A stretch of 38,228 bases of DNA, taken from the NCBI GenBank assembly GCA_009733775.1, contig WOGZ01000315.1:1-38228 (forward strand). Direction: 5' to 3'. This document shows positions 1-11,204 of the stretch, piece by piece. Position 1 is the first letter of the stretch. Each line of letters opens with the position of its first letter. The stretch is from Alectoria sarmentosa. Lineage: Eukaryota > Ascomycota > Lecanoromycetes > Lecanorales > Parmeliaceae. Both the position numbers and the translations under genes were made by a program. Under the pieces are notes generated by a model. It saw only the letters and a program-made list of their open reading frames with translations, did no database searches and had not been told where the DNA came from.

Positions 1-24
1 TTTGATAATTAACACATTTCAACA
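1..24 (-). repeat. End of the left (3') LTR of copia-A
   Basis: The first 24 bases end in ACACATTTCAACA and match 15368-15391, the end of the right LTR, with four transitions. The next bases (CTCCCAC) read as a purine-rich run on the minus strand, which fits a polypurine tract beside a 3' LTR. The rest of this LTR lies outside the window, so its target-site duplication cannot be checked. Confidence 0.7.
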
Positions 25-294
25 CTCCCACATGATCGCATTGCAACTCGAAAAATCAAAATGTTTGAATTATTCTTTTTATCCCCCTTATTCGAAATGT
101 TATATAATTTAAACGTTGAATAAAAAGAATGAAAATCGAAAAAGTCGAAAAATTTTCGAAAAAAGTAATCGAAAACGCCTCATAATCACCCAAATATCAA
201 ATACGAGATTTAAAACTCGCGATATTTAAAACTGAATAAAAACGATAAAAATCCGAAAAAGGAAATCGGATTTTTTTTTTTTTTTGAAAACGAT

Positions 295-312
295 TATGTT
301 CTTTTGAACATA
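295..312. other. Conserved hairpin in the copia 3' UTR (copia-A copy)
   Basis: TATGTTC-TTTT-GAACATA forms a perfect 7-bp stem with a 4-base loop. The same element is at 24283-24300 in E2 (perfect), 27860-27877 in E3 (one stem change) and 18357-18374 in E0 (inverted, one change). Its position relative to the 3' LTR is kept. The role is unknown; an RNA structure near the 3' end of the transcript is possible. Confidence 0.6.
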
Positions 313-473
313 TTCGCCACGATGTTTCATACAAAAAATTTCACTTTTTGACGAAAAACCGTTTTCTGACAAATTTATTTGCAAATCATTTAATGCACAC
401 CAAAAATCGAATGACACACGATCGATGAATATATGTGAAAATAAATTTTTCGATTGAATGAAATATTTCGAAT

Positions 474-490
474 TATATATATATATATAT
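474..490. repeat. AT dinucleotide microsatellite
   Basis: This is an uninterrupted TA run of 17 bases just before ATGCATGCG in the copia-A 3' UTR. The matching place in E0 (about 18176-18186) also has an AT run, while E2 and E3 have much shorter ones, so it has expanded or contracted between copies. Confidence 0.85.
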
Positions 491-2174
491 GCATGCGATC
501 GGCTGCAAGGCCTATAAAGATCGTTTCAAAAAATTAATATTTGATAATAATAATCGATAGAATGCATATAAATTGCGATCGATATATTGCGACGATAATA
601 ATAATAATGATAACGACATTAACGTCTGAAAAAATAAATATGATGATTTTAAAAGGCATCAAAAAAAAATATATAATAATCTTGAAAAGAAATTTAAAAC
701 AAATAACGAAAATCGACGATAACGACCTTTTTGATGATAACGCAAATTTCAAATTTTGAGAACATATAAATATAAACTCTATGAAAAAAAGCTCGCAAAG
801 TTTATAATTATAAATACAATAACGATAAATCAATTTCAAATTGAATTTGAAATGAAAATGTTTAAGACAATTAATGTAAAATTCGACGATAACGATTTTT
901 TTGATGACGACATTATATTCAAATTTGAATCGCATATAAATATAAATCTTTCGAAAAGAAATTCGCAAAGCTTATAATTATAAATGCAATAACGATAAAT
1001 CAATTTCAAATTGAATTTTGATAAATAAAAGTCTTTTTCGCACGAGACGTTAAAATTAATATTTAAAATTTTACGAATAAATTCAATCGATCATTCATAA
1101 TATAAAGATTAATCAAAAAAAAAAACTCTTATAGAAACGAGAAAAGAAATAACTCATTTATTTTTAAACGATGTTTCAAACTTCATTCACTTTAAAATCG
1201 TGATTCTAAATCAATAAATTTACGAAACAATTCGAATTTATCTTTATAAAAAATCTTAATAAAATCATCAACGATTTATTTATCGATGAAAACGTATTAT
1301 AAATTAACATTATCATCAACGATTTAATCGCGTATTTAATGATATTAAATATTAATATGTTTAATACGATTATAATATTAAAAAATTTTAACGAGCGCAA
1401 TTGCGTTTTGATTATCGTTATAAATAATAATCATTTAAAGCGTTTCATTGAAACGAATTTAATTTAAAAGATTTTTTAATTAAATGATTTTTTTAACGAT
1501 TTATGTTTAATTGATATATTCAATTTCATAAATAAATAATGCGATCGTAAATTATCGCTTAAATAATCAATTGATAATCTCATTTTTTAAATTAAAAACG
1601 TAAATTAAAATTGATTTGCGAATATCGTGATCGTTAATTTAATCGAAATTAATATAATCGATAAATTTTTAAAACGTATTTTTATAAATGAGATGTTAAT
1701 TGATAATTTTTTTCAAATAACGAAAAATACATTTCATAACGATATAATGAGCCTCGATAAAATTAAAAACGTATCAAAAAATTATTAAAACAGCGAAGAT
1801 AATGTCAGATTTAATATCGAGCATAATGTACATAAAAGATTTCACAATCGATTAATAAATTTAAAAAAATTCTTTAAAAATTATATATTCTTTTTCGATA
1901 AATATCGATCATAAATTAATTTTCATAAAAATAAACTTTGTTTTGATTTTTCACATTTTATAAAAACAAAAAAAACGCTCGATATAAACGAATTGTTTTA
2001 ATTATAAAATTCGATTAACACGATCGCGAATTATTATCATTTTTAAATAATAATTATAAAGATTAAAATCGTTTATTTTGAATTTAACATTAAAAGCATT
2101 CTTTATTCATTGAATTTCGAATCGAAATAAATTAATAATAAAAACATCGTTTATATAAAAAGCGACGATGACAT

Positions 2175-2451
2175 TATCTTACGGGAACCCTATCGGATAT
2201 AAATCGCGCTTTGACAAAAAGTTAAAAACGCGACAATAACAACAACGCGTCAACAATTAAAACTTTAATCAACAATTTGTCAACAATTTTCCAACAATTT
2301 CTCAATAACAAATTGTTAATGTCAACAATCTGTCAACAATGCGTCAACAATTTTTCAACATTTTGTCAACAATTTTTGATTTGTCAACAAATTGTTTTTA
2401 TTCTCAAATAGTTATCAACTTATTTATAAATAGGGTATCTCCCTCAAGGTA
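2175..2451. mobile_element. MITE-like element (2177-2449) with TA duplication and imperfect terminal inverted repeats
   Basis: A 273-bp element is flanked by TA (2175-2176 and 2450-2451), the target duplication of the Tc1/mariner superfamily. The left end is TCTTACGGGAACCCTAT. The right end, read in reverse, is CCTTGAGGGAGATACCCTAT. These are imperfect inverted repeats sharing CTT, GGGA and ACCCTAT. It has no coding capacity. Its first 53 bases recur at 38176-38228 with one transition. It interrupts the copia-A RT region where E1 and E3 have continuous sequence. It is far less AT-rich than its surroundings and its CpA dinucleotides are intact. I cannot assign it to a named family. Confidence 0.75.
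2244..2400. repeat. CAACAATTT-type minisatellite inside the MITE
   Basis: The centre of the MITE carries about ten imperfect copies of GTCAACAATTT at 11-17 base spacing, with one inverted match (CAAATTGTT). Nearly every cytosine here is in a TCA or CAACAA context, the CpA context that classical RIP prefers, yet the motif is preserved from copy to copy. Such repeats could be spacers, or binding sites for a transposase encoded elsewhere. Confidence 0.8.
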
Positions 2452-4865
2452 ATGTTTAAATTAATGAAAAAGTTGAAATCGACATCAATGAAAACGAGAT
2501 CGATTCCTTTTATATATTCGATAAAGATGTTATATTAAATTCGAAAAAATTGTTTTAAATTATAAAGGGCTTTATTGAGCTTATAAACCTTATTAAGATA
2601 TTTTTTTAAAATATATTTAATAAATTATTTCACATAAATCTCTTTCTCAACGTTATCGTAAAAAAAAACGATTTTAACGTTCATTTATTTTAAATCTTAA
2701 TCTTTGACGACGATTAAAACGAAAATCGTCTTATAAAACATAAATTTAATTATTAAAACGAAAATTTTATTAAAATTCAAGTCTTTTCGTTATTCGAAAT
2801 TATGAATTATTTAACGAATTTTAAAGCGAATAATTTCGTCGCGAGTTTCGCGTTTGATAATATAAATTCATTTATTATAAAAAACAATACGCTTTTTAAA
2901 TAAATCGATAAATTTTCAAATTTCATTTTTTAATAAAAAATTATTTTTATCGATTATGCCATTTTTTCATTATTTTCGATATAAATTATTAATAATAATT
3001 TCTTTATAAGTTTTCGACTCGTATGATTTCATTGCGATAACGATTTAAATAATCATCGTATAAAATTGAATAAGATTTAACGAAAAATCGCGCGATATAA
3101 AATAAAAATAATTTAAATAAAGCGATAACGCATTATTTGATATATCGTTTTAGAAAATGAAAATTGATAATAACGATAAATTAAAAATTGATGCGTTAAT
3201 TTTAAAAAAATCTGAGAACTTAATTATAAAAAGCTTAAATTTAAACGATTAACTAAATTCATTAACATTTATTTCGTTTATAAATAATCAATTTTCAATG
3301 ACGAAAGACGTTATAAACGTCGAATCATTTTTTTTTATAATTAAATCAATTAATAATTGTAAATCAAATAAAGAATTATTCTTCTTCAAATTTTAAACGA
3401 TTTTAAAAAATCAAATAATGTTATCATTTAATAATAATATATAATAAATATAATCGTCTTCGTAATTAATAAAGACTTTTTTAATAACGCGTTTTTAATT
3501 TTTTTTTTAATTAATAATGAGTTTGCGTAAGATAATAAAGTTTGAAATTTCAATATAACGTATATAATTCAAATGAGATTTATAATTCATATAAATTTAA
3601 TATGAAATGAATTTGCGCGATCGTATAAAACTTCGATTATAAAAATAATTAATAATTAATATAAATTTTAATCAATATTCTCAATTAAGATTAATGTTTT
3701 TAATAATAATATTAATAATATTAAAAAACGTTTAATCAAATCGTTCGACGATTTCATTTTATTTAAAATTCTCAAAATGAATAAATTTTTATATGATGTC
3801 ATGATCAATATAATGAATATCAAAATCAAAATTTTTATATTTATCATCATAATCAATTCGAAAGCGTTTGATAATAACATTTTCATATTGATTTTTAATT
3901 TAATAACGTTTAAAGATAAAGAAGATTTCGTTTTTATGTTCGATAATTTCAATTTTAAAACGTTTATTTTAATCATTAATAAAAATAATAAAATATTTAT
4001 TATTAAAACGATCGCGAAAAATGATAAAATCGTAAATATCGTTATAAATTAAATTCAAAAATCTTCTCTCAAAACGAATATAAAATTTATATAAAAAAAA
4101 TTTACGTCTTTTTGATTGCGCAAAAAGCACAAAATTTCTTATTAACGATCGTCTTAATTAAATCGATGTCTTTAAACAATTTAATCAATTTATAAACGTT
4201 TTAATGTCTCAAATAACTCATACGAGCATATTATAAATCGAGAATTTGATTATTGATTTTACGAGACGTGACAACAGCATTATAATCTAAATTCGAAAAA
4301 AAAATCGAAATAAATTGACGAAAAAATAACGTTATTTATCGAATTAAAATGCTTTTTATGCTTAAAAATGATATAAAATATAACGAATTTAATGTTATGT
4401 TGTTTAAATACAAATATAAACATTAATAATTATTTGAAAACAATTAAAGTTTAATTAGATTTCCATAAACGCAAACAATAAAGATTATTACTTTATAATT
4501 AAATAATGATATCACGATTATCAAATTCGATACCTTATCGTTTTACACAAATTTTATTAAAATGTTATTGCGCATCAATTATCCTTAAAAAATTAAATTT
4601 AAAAATAAATTTAGAATAAAAAAAACATTCGTGAAAATAAACTTTTTTTTTTAATTATTGATAACGATATTAATGCGTATTTTATCGATGTTAATGAAAA
4701 TGCGAGCGTTTTTAATATTCTTAATGAGATGAATATCGTTTAATTTAAAATCGAAAACCCGATATTATATAAAGCAATTTTTATTAAACGTGAAATGTTG
4801 AAAATAAACATAATTCATCGTTTATCGCGAAAATAATAAATTATTTATTTTAATCGTGAAAATAA

Positions 4866-5910
4866 TCATGATTTTCTTTTAATTATTAAAAGATTCGATA
4901 AAATTTCAATCTTTGCGACGACGCTTTTTGTTATTAAATTTATTATTTTTTCGATCATTATCCTTTTTGTTTTTAAATTTATCGTTATCATCATTATTAT
5001 CATTATTATCATCATTTCTTTTATCGTTATTATCGTTAAAATTATTATTATTTTAACGACTCTTATCAAAAAATTGATCGCATTTCGATTTGATATGATA
5101 ATGCTTTTTGCAATGAATGCAATATTTGACGAACTTTTGAATAATTTTATTATTGAAATCAAATATAACGTTTTTTTAAGACTCAATAATGATAATATAT
5201 TTTAAAATTGAAATAATAAAATGTGAAAAACGCTGAGCAACGAACGTAAAAATAAATTCTTAACGTTTAAAAAAGAAATTGATTATAATTTGAATGAATC
5301 GAATAATAACGTATTTCAATGAATAGATTATTTTGATATTAACATCATTTATAAATTTATGATTTTGAATATAATAAATAAAATAAACGTTATTCGCTTT
5401 ATTCAAGTTCGTATAAAAAAAATGAGAAAATTAATTTTCAATTTCAATTTAAACGATAAATTGATAATGTTATTATAAATATTCTTGAGACGAGCGATAA
5501 AGTCAATTGCATTTTTGCATTAATCAAAATTTAATTTAAATAATTAATCATATAAATCATTGAACGTATCGAAATCTTTAAATTTATTATTTTTATAAAT
5601 GACATTTCATAAAACGTGCGCATTGATTTCGTTTTTATAATTCACAAACAAATTATTTTCAAAACGATTTTTGATAATGTTAATATAAAGTTTATATTTT
5701 AAATCTCATTTAACTCGCTTCTTTTCGACGATATTAATTATTATCATAAATTCGTTAAATGAAATGTTTTTAAAAATAATAAATATAACGAAAGTTTCAC
5801 TTTGTTTCATTTTAATAAATTTAATAAAACGTTACGATATAAAGAATTATCGCATTTTTCGAAATTATATTTAAAAACCTTTAAATTTTTTAAATTTTTT
5901 GATATAAAAG
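4866..5910 (-). pseudogene. Copia gag remnant of copia-A, 3' part, with an intact CCHC zinc knuckle
   Basis: Gag forms the particle shell and its zinc knuckle binds the element RNA. At 5080-5121 the minus strand encodes CIHCKKHYHIKSKC, a perfect C-X2-C-X4-H-X4-C knuckle. Downstream comes a linker rich in asparagine and aspartate, with a stop (TAA) soon after the knuckle, and then a basic patch KKRRRK near 4915. The N-terminal part of gag is separated from this piece by the gypsy insertion at 5911 and should continue from 13972. This is the only one of the four minus-strand knuckles that keeps all metal ligands. The copia-E copies have an arginine/aspartate-rich linker instead, which marks copia-A as a separate subfamily. 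Confidence 0.75.
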
Positions 5911-6062
5911 AAATCAAATAAAATAGAAAAACGGTTCTTGTGAATAAAAGAGGATAATATTTCTAAAAAGTTTATGACAGAAGTTATATATTAAAAAGGC
6001 TCAAAAATTAAATTATATATGATTTAGCTGCAAAAGACTTTCAGCTCGCATCTGTCAACTAT
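5911..6062 (-). repeat. Left (3') LTR of the gypsy element
   Basis: It matches 13820-13971 almost end to end. Most differences are transitions (for example AAGTTATA against AAGCTATA, and GATTTAGCTG against GATCTAGCTG), with a few transversions such as GGTTCTTG against GGTTATTG. The left copy is the more AT-rich of the two. Exact ends are uncertain by a few bases because TG...CA ends are not obvious. Confidence 0.8.
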
Positions 6063-6084
6063 TATAAAATAAATAAGATCAAAC

Positions 6085-6560
6085 CCCCGCGATCATGTTA
6101 TAGCAAAAGTCTTATGCAAATAATAAGCAAAAACTTTTGACATATAAATCGAAAAATGCTTTCATAACGTGTTCCGACGCAAAACAACACAAGACAAGAC
6201 AAGGAATTTTTCAAATTGACTCGAAACATAACAGAAAACTTCTTTCGAGGCTTATTCGAAGTTTGTTGCAAATAATATTGTAGATTTTTTGATAAACTTC
6301 TCCGACAGATAGCGCACGTTTCGAAGCACAGCAATTCCTTTCAAAAAGCTTTCGAGAAATGTTCTGAAATCTGTCCCGACAAACCTTTCGGGAAACATTA
6401 TAGCAAGAAAAGACATTTCGGAAATCTGTTTCATAAGCAAGGAAAACCTCGACGATTGTTTCAAAGAATGCTTCGACAAATCTTATGCATCGAGATATTC
6501 CATTCTTTCGAAAGCATTGTCTTTCAGAAAGCATCGAGAAATGTTCAAATCATAATATGA
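6085..6560. other. Less AT-rich island in the gypsy 3' region
   Basis: This part lies between the integrase end and the 3' LTR. It stands out for its higher G+C and for many TTTCGA, TTCGAAAG and CGAGAAATGTT motifs, which recur irregularly. Both strands have open frames: 6211-6534 on the minus strand (107 codons with ATG) and a run of about 90 codons without an ATG on the plus strand (about 6284-6556). I recognise no domain in either. It may be a 3' UTR with internal repeats, a C-terminal extension of pol, or a younger fragment. Confidence 0.45.
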
Positions 6561-8555
6561 AAATCGAAGTCTTTTGTAAAAGGTTTTAAAACATCGAAAA
6601 TTTCTTTTTGAATTTGTATTCGACTTTCCTTTTATAAGACATTTCCTTTATAATTTATTCGAAATCTTTTATAATATTATGCGTTAACTTTTCGAAAGCT
6701 TCGACAAATATTTTGAAACATGCTTCGATAAATGTTTCGAACGCACAAAAATGAATTCCTTTCTGACGCATTATGAAAAAGATTTTGAAAGTTTTTTATG
6801 TAATAAGTCGATCAATATTCGATTAATTATATAAGGTCCTTCAGGTTAACAAAGTCTTTTCAAGATATATTAAACGAAAGTTATAAAGCGGATTCGTTTA
6901 TGGCGCACGGTTTGAAAAGATAATAATGATATATTAGAAATTTCAACGAGGTAGCCTGAGCGTGAGACGAATTGTTTTAAATAATTATCATGATATGAAT
7001 GCTTGATTTTTCGATTATTTAATTGCAAAAGTGTAAAGAATCGTTTATAAAATTCATCGTAATTATTGATGCGAAAAGATTCTCGTCATTTAATTTGAAA
7101 CTTATTAATGTTCTTTTGATATATCATAGCAAGGTCGTCGATGTGATATGTGATTATTAAGATTCTTCGATTATAACGAATTATCATTTTTTGCTTTCGT
7201 AAATCGAATCGATGTTTAATTAAATTATGAAAATTTGTTCGATAAATAAGATATTGCTTAACGATCTAAACGTGTGCGAAAGGTTTTTTCAATTGTATTA
7301 TTTATTTGTAAACATTTCTTCTCGATAAGACGAGTAAAGTGATTACGAAAATTAAAGTCTTTTATAAAAAACCGAAAAGGATGTTGATAAGTGCAAGATC
7401 AAAATGTTCAATAATATAAAAATTCATATTTTCAATTATTTTCGATATTCGTTGATTTCATTTTAGATTATCGATGAGATATTTGCGTAAAACTTTTTCG
7501 AACAATCGATTGAAAGATTTCATTATTTTCGTGTTTTTGAAAGATCTCGAAAGATTGTAGATGATTTGAACTTCTTCGTTTCGAAGAAATTCTCGAAGTT
7601 TTTCATTGAAAAAGTGTTATTCTCGGTCGCAATATATTGTATAAAATTTTCGATATATCACAAAGACGAATTTTAAACACTTGATCACATTTTCGATATT
7701 AATTATTTTGATAACGAATAAGATGTTAAATCGCGAAAAATAATAAATCATATTGAGAATATATGTGTTTTCTACTTTGATAACAAAAAGCGATTTTATA
7801 AAATTCATTTTTCATAATTGAAATGAGTATGTGATTATAATAGAATTTAATAATTGAAATCGTGCGACGAGTTCGTGTTTTGCGCATTCAAGATATTTTG
7901 CAATATATTTTTTAACATTTTGAGATTAACCTGATTAATAACCATTTCGAAAACGAGTCAACGTGTTTATTTTAACTCAATATTCAATTTAATCATAAAA
8001 TTCTCGTAATAATATAAGTATTTTTCCTTTTAATACATATGATAAATATATTTTGTTTCTGAAAATTTATAAAACGTGACGTATAATTCGATATTCATAA
8101 ATCTTGCGAAATAAAAAAGCCGTGAAAATAGAAACTTTCGATGTTTTTATAAAAAATCGATACACATTTTCAAATCATATATTATTACGATAACATTCGA
8201 TTCATGAGTCAAAAAACGTTTTATTATAGACTTTCGCAGACATTGAAACATTTCCCTTCGATTTCGATATCATTGTTTTTAAAAAAAATATCGATACATT
8301 ATAAAGCGTTTTTTTATCATAAATTTTCAATTATTTCGAGATAAATAGAGCGGTTAGAAATGAATCGAATTCGTTTTTTTTATTCTTTTAAATTCACTTA
8401 GATTTTTGAAATTCAAGTTTTCGTTATATTTAAGTAATTATGAAAATTTTCGAACATTTTAAATCGAATAAGGTCTTGAATAATTCGTCGATTATTTTGT
8501 TATAAGATTTCGAAATATATTTGATGATAAGATTGAGACGTCTCAATTTGTTTAT
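6561..8555 (-). pseudogene. Gypsy integrase remnant
   Basis: Integrase joins the DNA copy to the host chromosome. The clearest block is 7617-7808 on the minus strand. It begins MNFI, where the family usually has MDF with the first catalytic aspartate, then has YILNMIYYFSRF, a hydrophobic strand pattern typical of the core, and ends YCDRE, which fits the second catalytic aspartate followed by its usual arginine. The first aspartate seems changed to asparagine, as a G-to-A transition gives. Frames to the left (6561-7616) are too broken to place the final glutamate, and the zinc-binding N-terminal part expected at about 7900-8500 is not recognisable by eye. The piece lies downstream of RNase H, which supports the gypsy assignment. 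Confidence 0.65.
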
Positions 8556-9044
8556 TTAATGTTTATAAACGTTTTCGTGCAAATTCGATGTCAAAAAATG
8601 AATGAAAAATTTATGATTAATATAAATCATAATCGAATAATAAAAGTGTTTATATAAATAATTATATTTTGAGTAAAATGTGATAATAGCGTAAAGCTTT
8701 CGCTTATAAGTGAAATATTTTCGTTGAATAATGTTAAAAGTAAATGAGTCATATAAAATAAAAACTTCAATATCATTTCTAACATTCTTTTTAATATTCT
8801 TTTTTATTACGATAAACTTCGAAATAACTTTGAATATTATAATATAAAAAGCTTCTCGCAAAGAGGCATTTGCTTTTATTACGATAATTAAAATATCGAT
8901 TCGAAAAACAAGTTGAAATTGAGTAATAATTAATCCTACGATAAATCTTAATGCGTTTATATAAAAATGAATGATTATTTTCAAGTCAATTTTATACATT
9001 TTTATTTTTATAAAACATTTGATTTTTAGGATCTCGAAGAACAA
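8556..9044 (-). pseudogene. Gypsy RNase H domain remnant (162 codons open)
   Basis: RNase H removes the RNA strand during reverse transcription. The open frame runs 162 codons. It contains HFYINALRFIVGLIITQFQ, which fits the first RNase H strand, where family members have a DAS motif (here NAL). Further on comes VFILYDSFTFN, then YFTYKRKLYAI, where the conserved glutamate of the family's REL motif is replaced by lysine, and finally IMIYINHKFFIHFL, where the usual TDHK reads INHK. Three acidic active-site positions are thus replaced by residues that G-to-A transitions yield. Sequence to the right (8992-9195) is the poorly conserved link to the RT. The domain is clear; the enzyme must be inactive. 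Confidence 0.8.
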
Positions 9045-9204
9045 TTATTCTAATTGAATTTATTTTCAATCGATTTTTTTTATCAATCGTGATAAAGGCT
9101 TGATTATTTTCGTAAAATTCTTTATTTATTTTTTCATAATATTTATCATATCGAGAAATTTTTTCATTTTTGATTAATTGATTAATATAAATCATCGAGT
9201 TATC

Positions 9205-9802
9205 TTAATTTTTTTTTTTAAAGAATATACATTTTTTTTTCGATTTTATGCATAACATCAAAAGTTTTGATTTTCGTAATAAATAATCGAAGTTTTTTGA
9301 ATGAAAATAAGAATTTAATTTATTCAATTTTGAGAAAGAAATGATCTCGTAAAAAACAAAAGAGATTCTCAAAATCTCGAAAATTATCGAAAAAATCATT
9401 TATATAAAAGATAATAAATAATGAGATTATCGAATTCGTTGAGTGTAATAAAAATGATTTAGAATTTGATGTTGAAATAAAATCGAAAGTTTTATATATA
9501 AACTCTGTTATAATAAAGCTTATAAATTGTGATCTTTATTATATTCTCATAAATTGTATTTGATTTATTTCGAAAATTATGAAGATAAAATAATATCGAT
9601 TTTCAGAGTGCAATGGAATGATAAAATAAATATGTTTTAAATTTGTTAAGAAGAGATAATCATGCTTGAAATTTGAAAAATGATTATATATTTTGAAATT
9701 AAGCTCGAGGTGTGCTTTCGAGAGAAATTTTGTCATTTTAAAATAATCAAAAATCATTCGTGATTTATCGTCAAATCTTGAATTTTCAACCTTGTTTATC
9801 AT
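9205..9802 (-). pseudogene. Gypsy reverse transcriptase remnant
   Basis: Two blocks in different frames show the RT. The upstream block, 9539-9802, has SRMIFDYFKM, then DYLFLTNLKHIYFIIPLH and a region ending IFEINQIQFMRI. This matches the fungal gypsy pattern in which a DLKxxY motif is followed by an aromatic-rich strand and a GxGQxQPxRM motif. Here the aspartate of DLK is asparagine. The downstream block, 9205-9399, has SYFHSKNFDYLLRKSKLLML, fitting the palm-to-thumb segment. I could not find an intact YxDD box between them; the place where it should be reads FYEII. Stops and at least one frame change separate the blocks. Confidence 0.7.
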
Positions 9803-11159
9803 TATAATATATGCATTTTATAAAAAAAAACGTTCGTTCGTAAATTCTGTAAGCTCATATATTCTCTTTTTTAATTCATTTTATATTAATTTTCGTAATC
9901 ATTATTCGATATAAATAAATTATCTTTTCTGAGACTTTGAGAAAGCAAGTTTAATTCTCGAAATTATTCGAACACGATGCGTGATAAGATCGATATAAGA
10001 TAAATTAATAAGATTTTCACGATTAAGATAACGATATTGTCATAATAATTGCAATATACGTATTTTTTATATTTCGATAATTATGAAAGAATTGAAAATA
10101 AGTGCGAATTTTAATTGAGAAGCTTATTTCTTAAATTTTTTAGGTTTTAAAAACGATTATTGCGAAAGACTTTTAATTATTCTTTTAATAAAAAATGTTT
10201 ATCGTAACGACATTTATAAAAAAGATGATGTTGATATATTTGATACGTTAAAGATTTTGATAAATCAATTTGAAAAAAAGGATCTTGATGATTTATGAAA
10301 AAATATTTGAAACTTTAAGCAGAGGCGTGATTATGACGTCGATAATTAATATAGGAGAATTTTTTAGAATATTTTCGACATCTTTAAGACGAGCATAAAT
10401 ATGTCTTAATCTTTTAACGTCTTATTTAAAACAACATTGATTTATTGAAAATCTCTTTGAATTTCTTTCACATCAAATAGATCGTTTTTAAAATCAAAAT
10501 TTTTCGAAAAAGTTTTCGAGGAATCTTCGACAATTTCATTTACAATTGTTTTCCGCGAAGATTTTAAGATAATTATGATAATTTTCGAATATATTAATAA
10601 ATTGTGATTTTTATAAAAAATCATTTTCGAATTTACGATATCTCGAACGTTCTCATTAACAGATTTATCGCTTATAAAAATAATGAATTGACGAATAAAG
10701 ATGAAAACATCGATCGAATATAATTATAAAATTTCGAGAATTAAATTAAAATATTCGAAATGATTATTTTTATTGATCGATACGACTTTCGAAGCAACAA
10801 AACATCGAATGTTTCTTTATACATTTTTTATCTCGATATTCAATCAAATTTAATATTTAAAAATAATGTCTTTATGATCGACAATACGCATAAATAAATT
10901 TTTAAATTCGATTTCAAAAAACAAATTAATATGTAAACCTAATAAACGCATAAGACTTAATGATATGACATTTATATTCGAATTTTAATCGATTTGAGTT
11001 TGTGTCTTGAGAAATTATACTTTCGTATCGTTTAATTACTTTATCATTGCGAGCATATAAAAGGTTTTATTAACACCGATTAATGAGCTTAAAAATCGAG
11101 TGTGTCTTTTTGTTTTCATAATAAAAGCTTTTGCGTTATAAACACGTACCGCGGTAGAT

Positions 11160-11204
11160 TGCTGCGAATTCCCCAACTGCGAATTCCCGAGTTGCGAATT
11201 TTCG
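11160..11204. repeat. Short tandem repeat, about 3 copies of CTGCGAATTCCC
   Basis: Three imperfect 15-17 base units, each with TGCGAATT, sit in a locally less AT-rich patch of the gypsy element. On the minus strand they encode a repeated QLGNS motif in an open frame (11036-11266), which could be a relic of a low-complexity gag segment. Confidence 0.55.

Larger units (their letters stand above)
25..1190 (-). other. 3' untranslated region of copia-A
   Basis: This stretch lies between the end of the RNase H remnant (about 1190) and the 3' LTR. It is collinear with 17640-18765 (inverted), 23937-25100 and 27463-28690 in the copia-E copies, which makes it the long 3' UTR typical of this group. It holds a conserved hairpin at 295-312 and an AT dinucleotide run at 474-490. 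Open frames exist on both strands, but I see no domain in them. The run of isoleucine and valine codons on the minus strand comes from a GATAAT-type repeat near 595-615. Confidence 0.7.
1190..4860 (-). pseudogene. Copia pol remnant of copia-A (protease, integrase, RT, RNase H)
   Basis: Reading the minus strand, RNase H comes last: residues like IKHIN followed by VNLxYVFIDK are seen near 1230-1360 and match the C-terminal copia RNase H block of E0. The RT active site is at 2146-2157 and reads YIND instead of YxDD, so the first catalytic aspartate is now asparagine, the change a single transition gives. The 3' half of pol (1190-2900) aligns well with E1, E2 and E3. The integrase and protease part (about 2900-4860) is collinear by distance, but I could not find its motifs by eye. 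Many stops interrupt all frames. The MITE at 2177-2449 lies just upstream of the YIND codons in the gene's sense. This is a dead gene. Confidence 0.65.

Noticed and set aside
541..977. Two plus-strand frames of 72 and 73 codons
   Set aside because: They lie in the 3' UTR of a minus-strand copia element, are made of isoleucine, lysine and asparagine codons, and are not kept in the matching places of E2 and E3.
2231..2400. CRISPR-like array of short repeats
   Set aside because: The repeats are 7-11 bases, irregular in spacing, without unique spacers of constant length, and inside an element with TA duplication and inverted ends in a fungal genome.
3668..4052. Overlapping plus and minus frames of about 100 codons
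   Set aside because: Both lie in the decayed protease/integrase part of copia-A. AT-rich DNA made of RIP-resistant codons gives open frames on both strands, and no domain is visible.
9000..9200. A separate gene at 8992-9195
   Set aside because: The frame overlaps the gypsy RNase H frame and fills the RT to RNase H link; it shows no independent motif.
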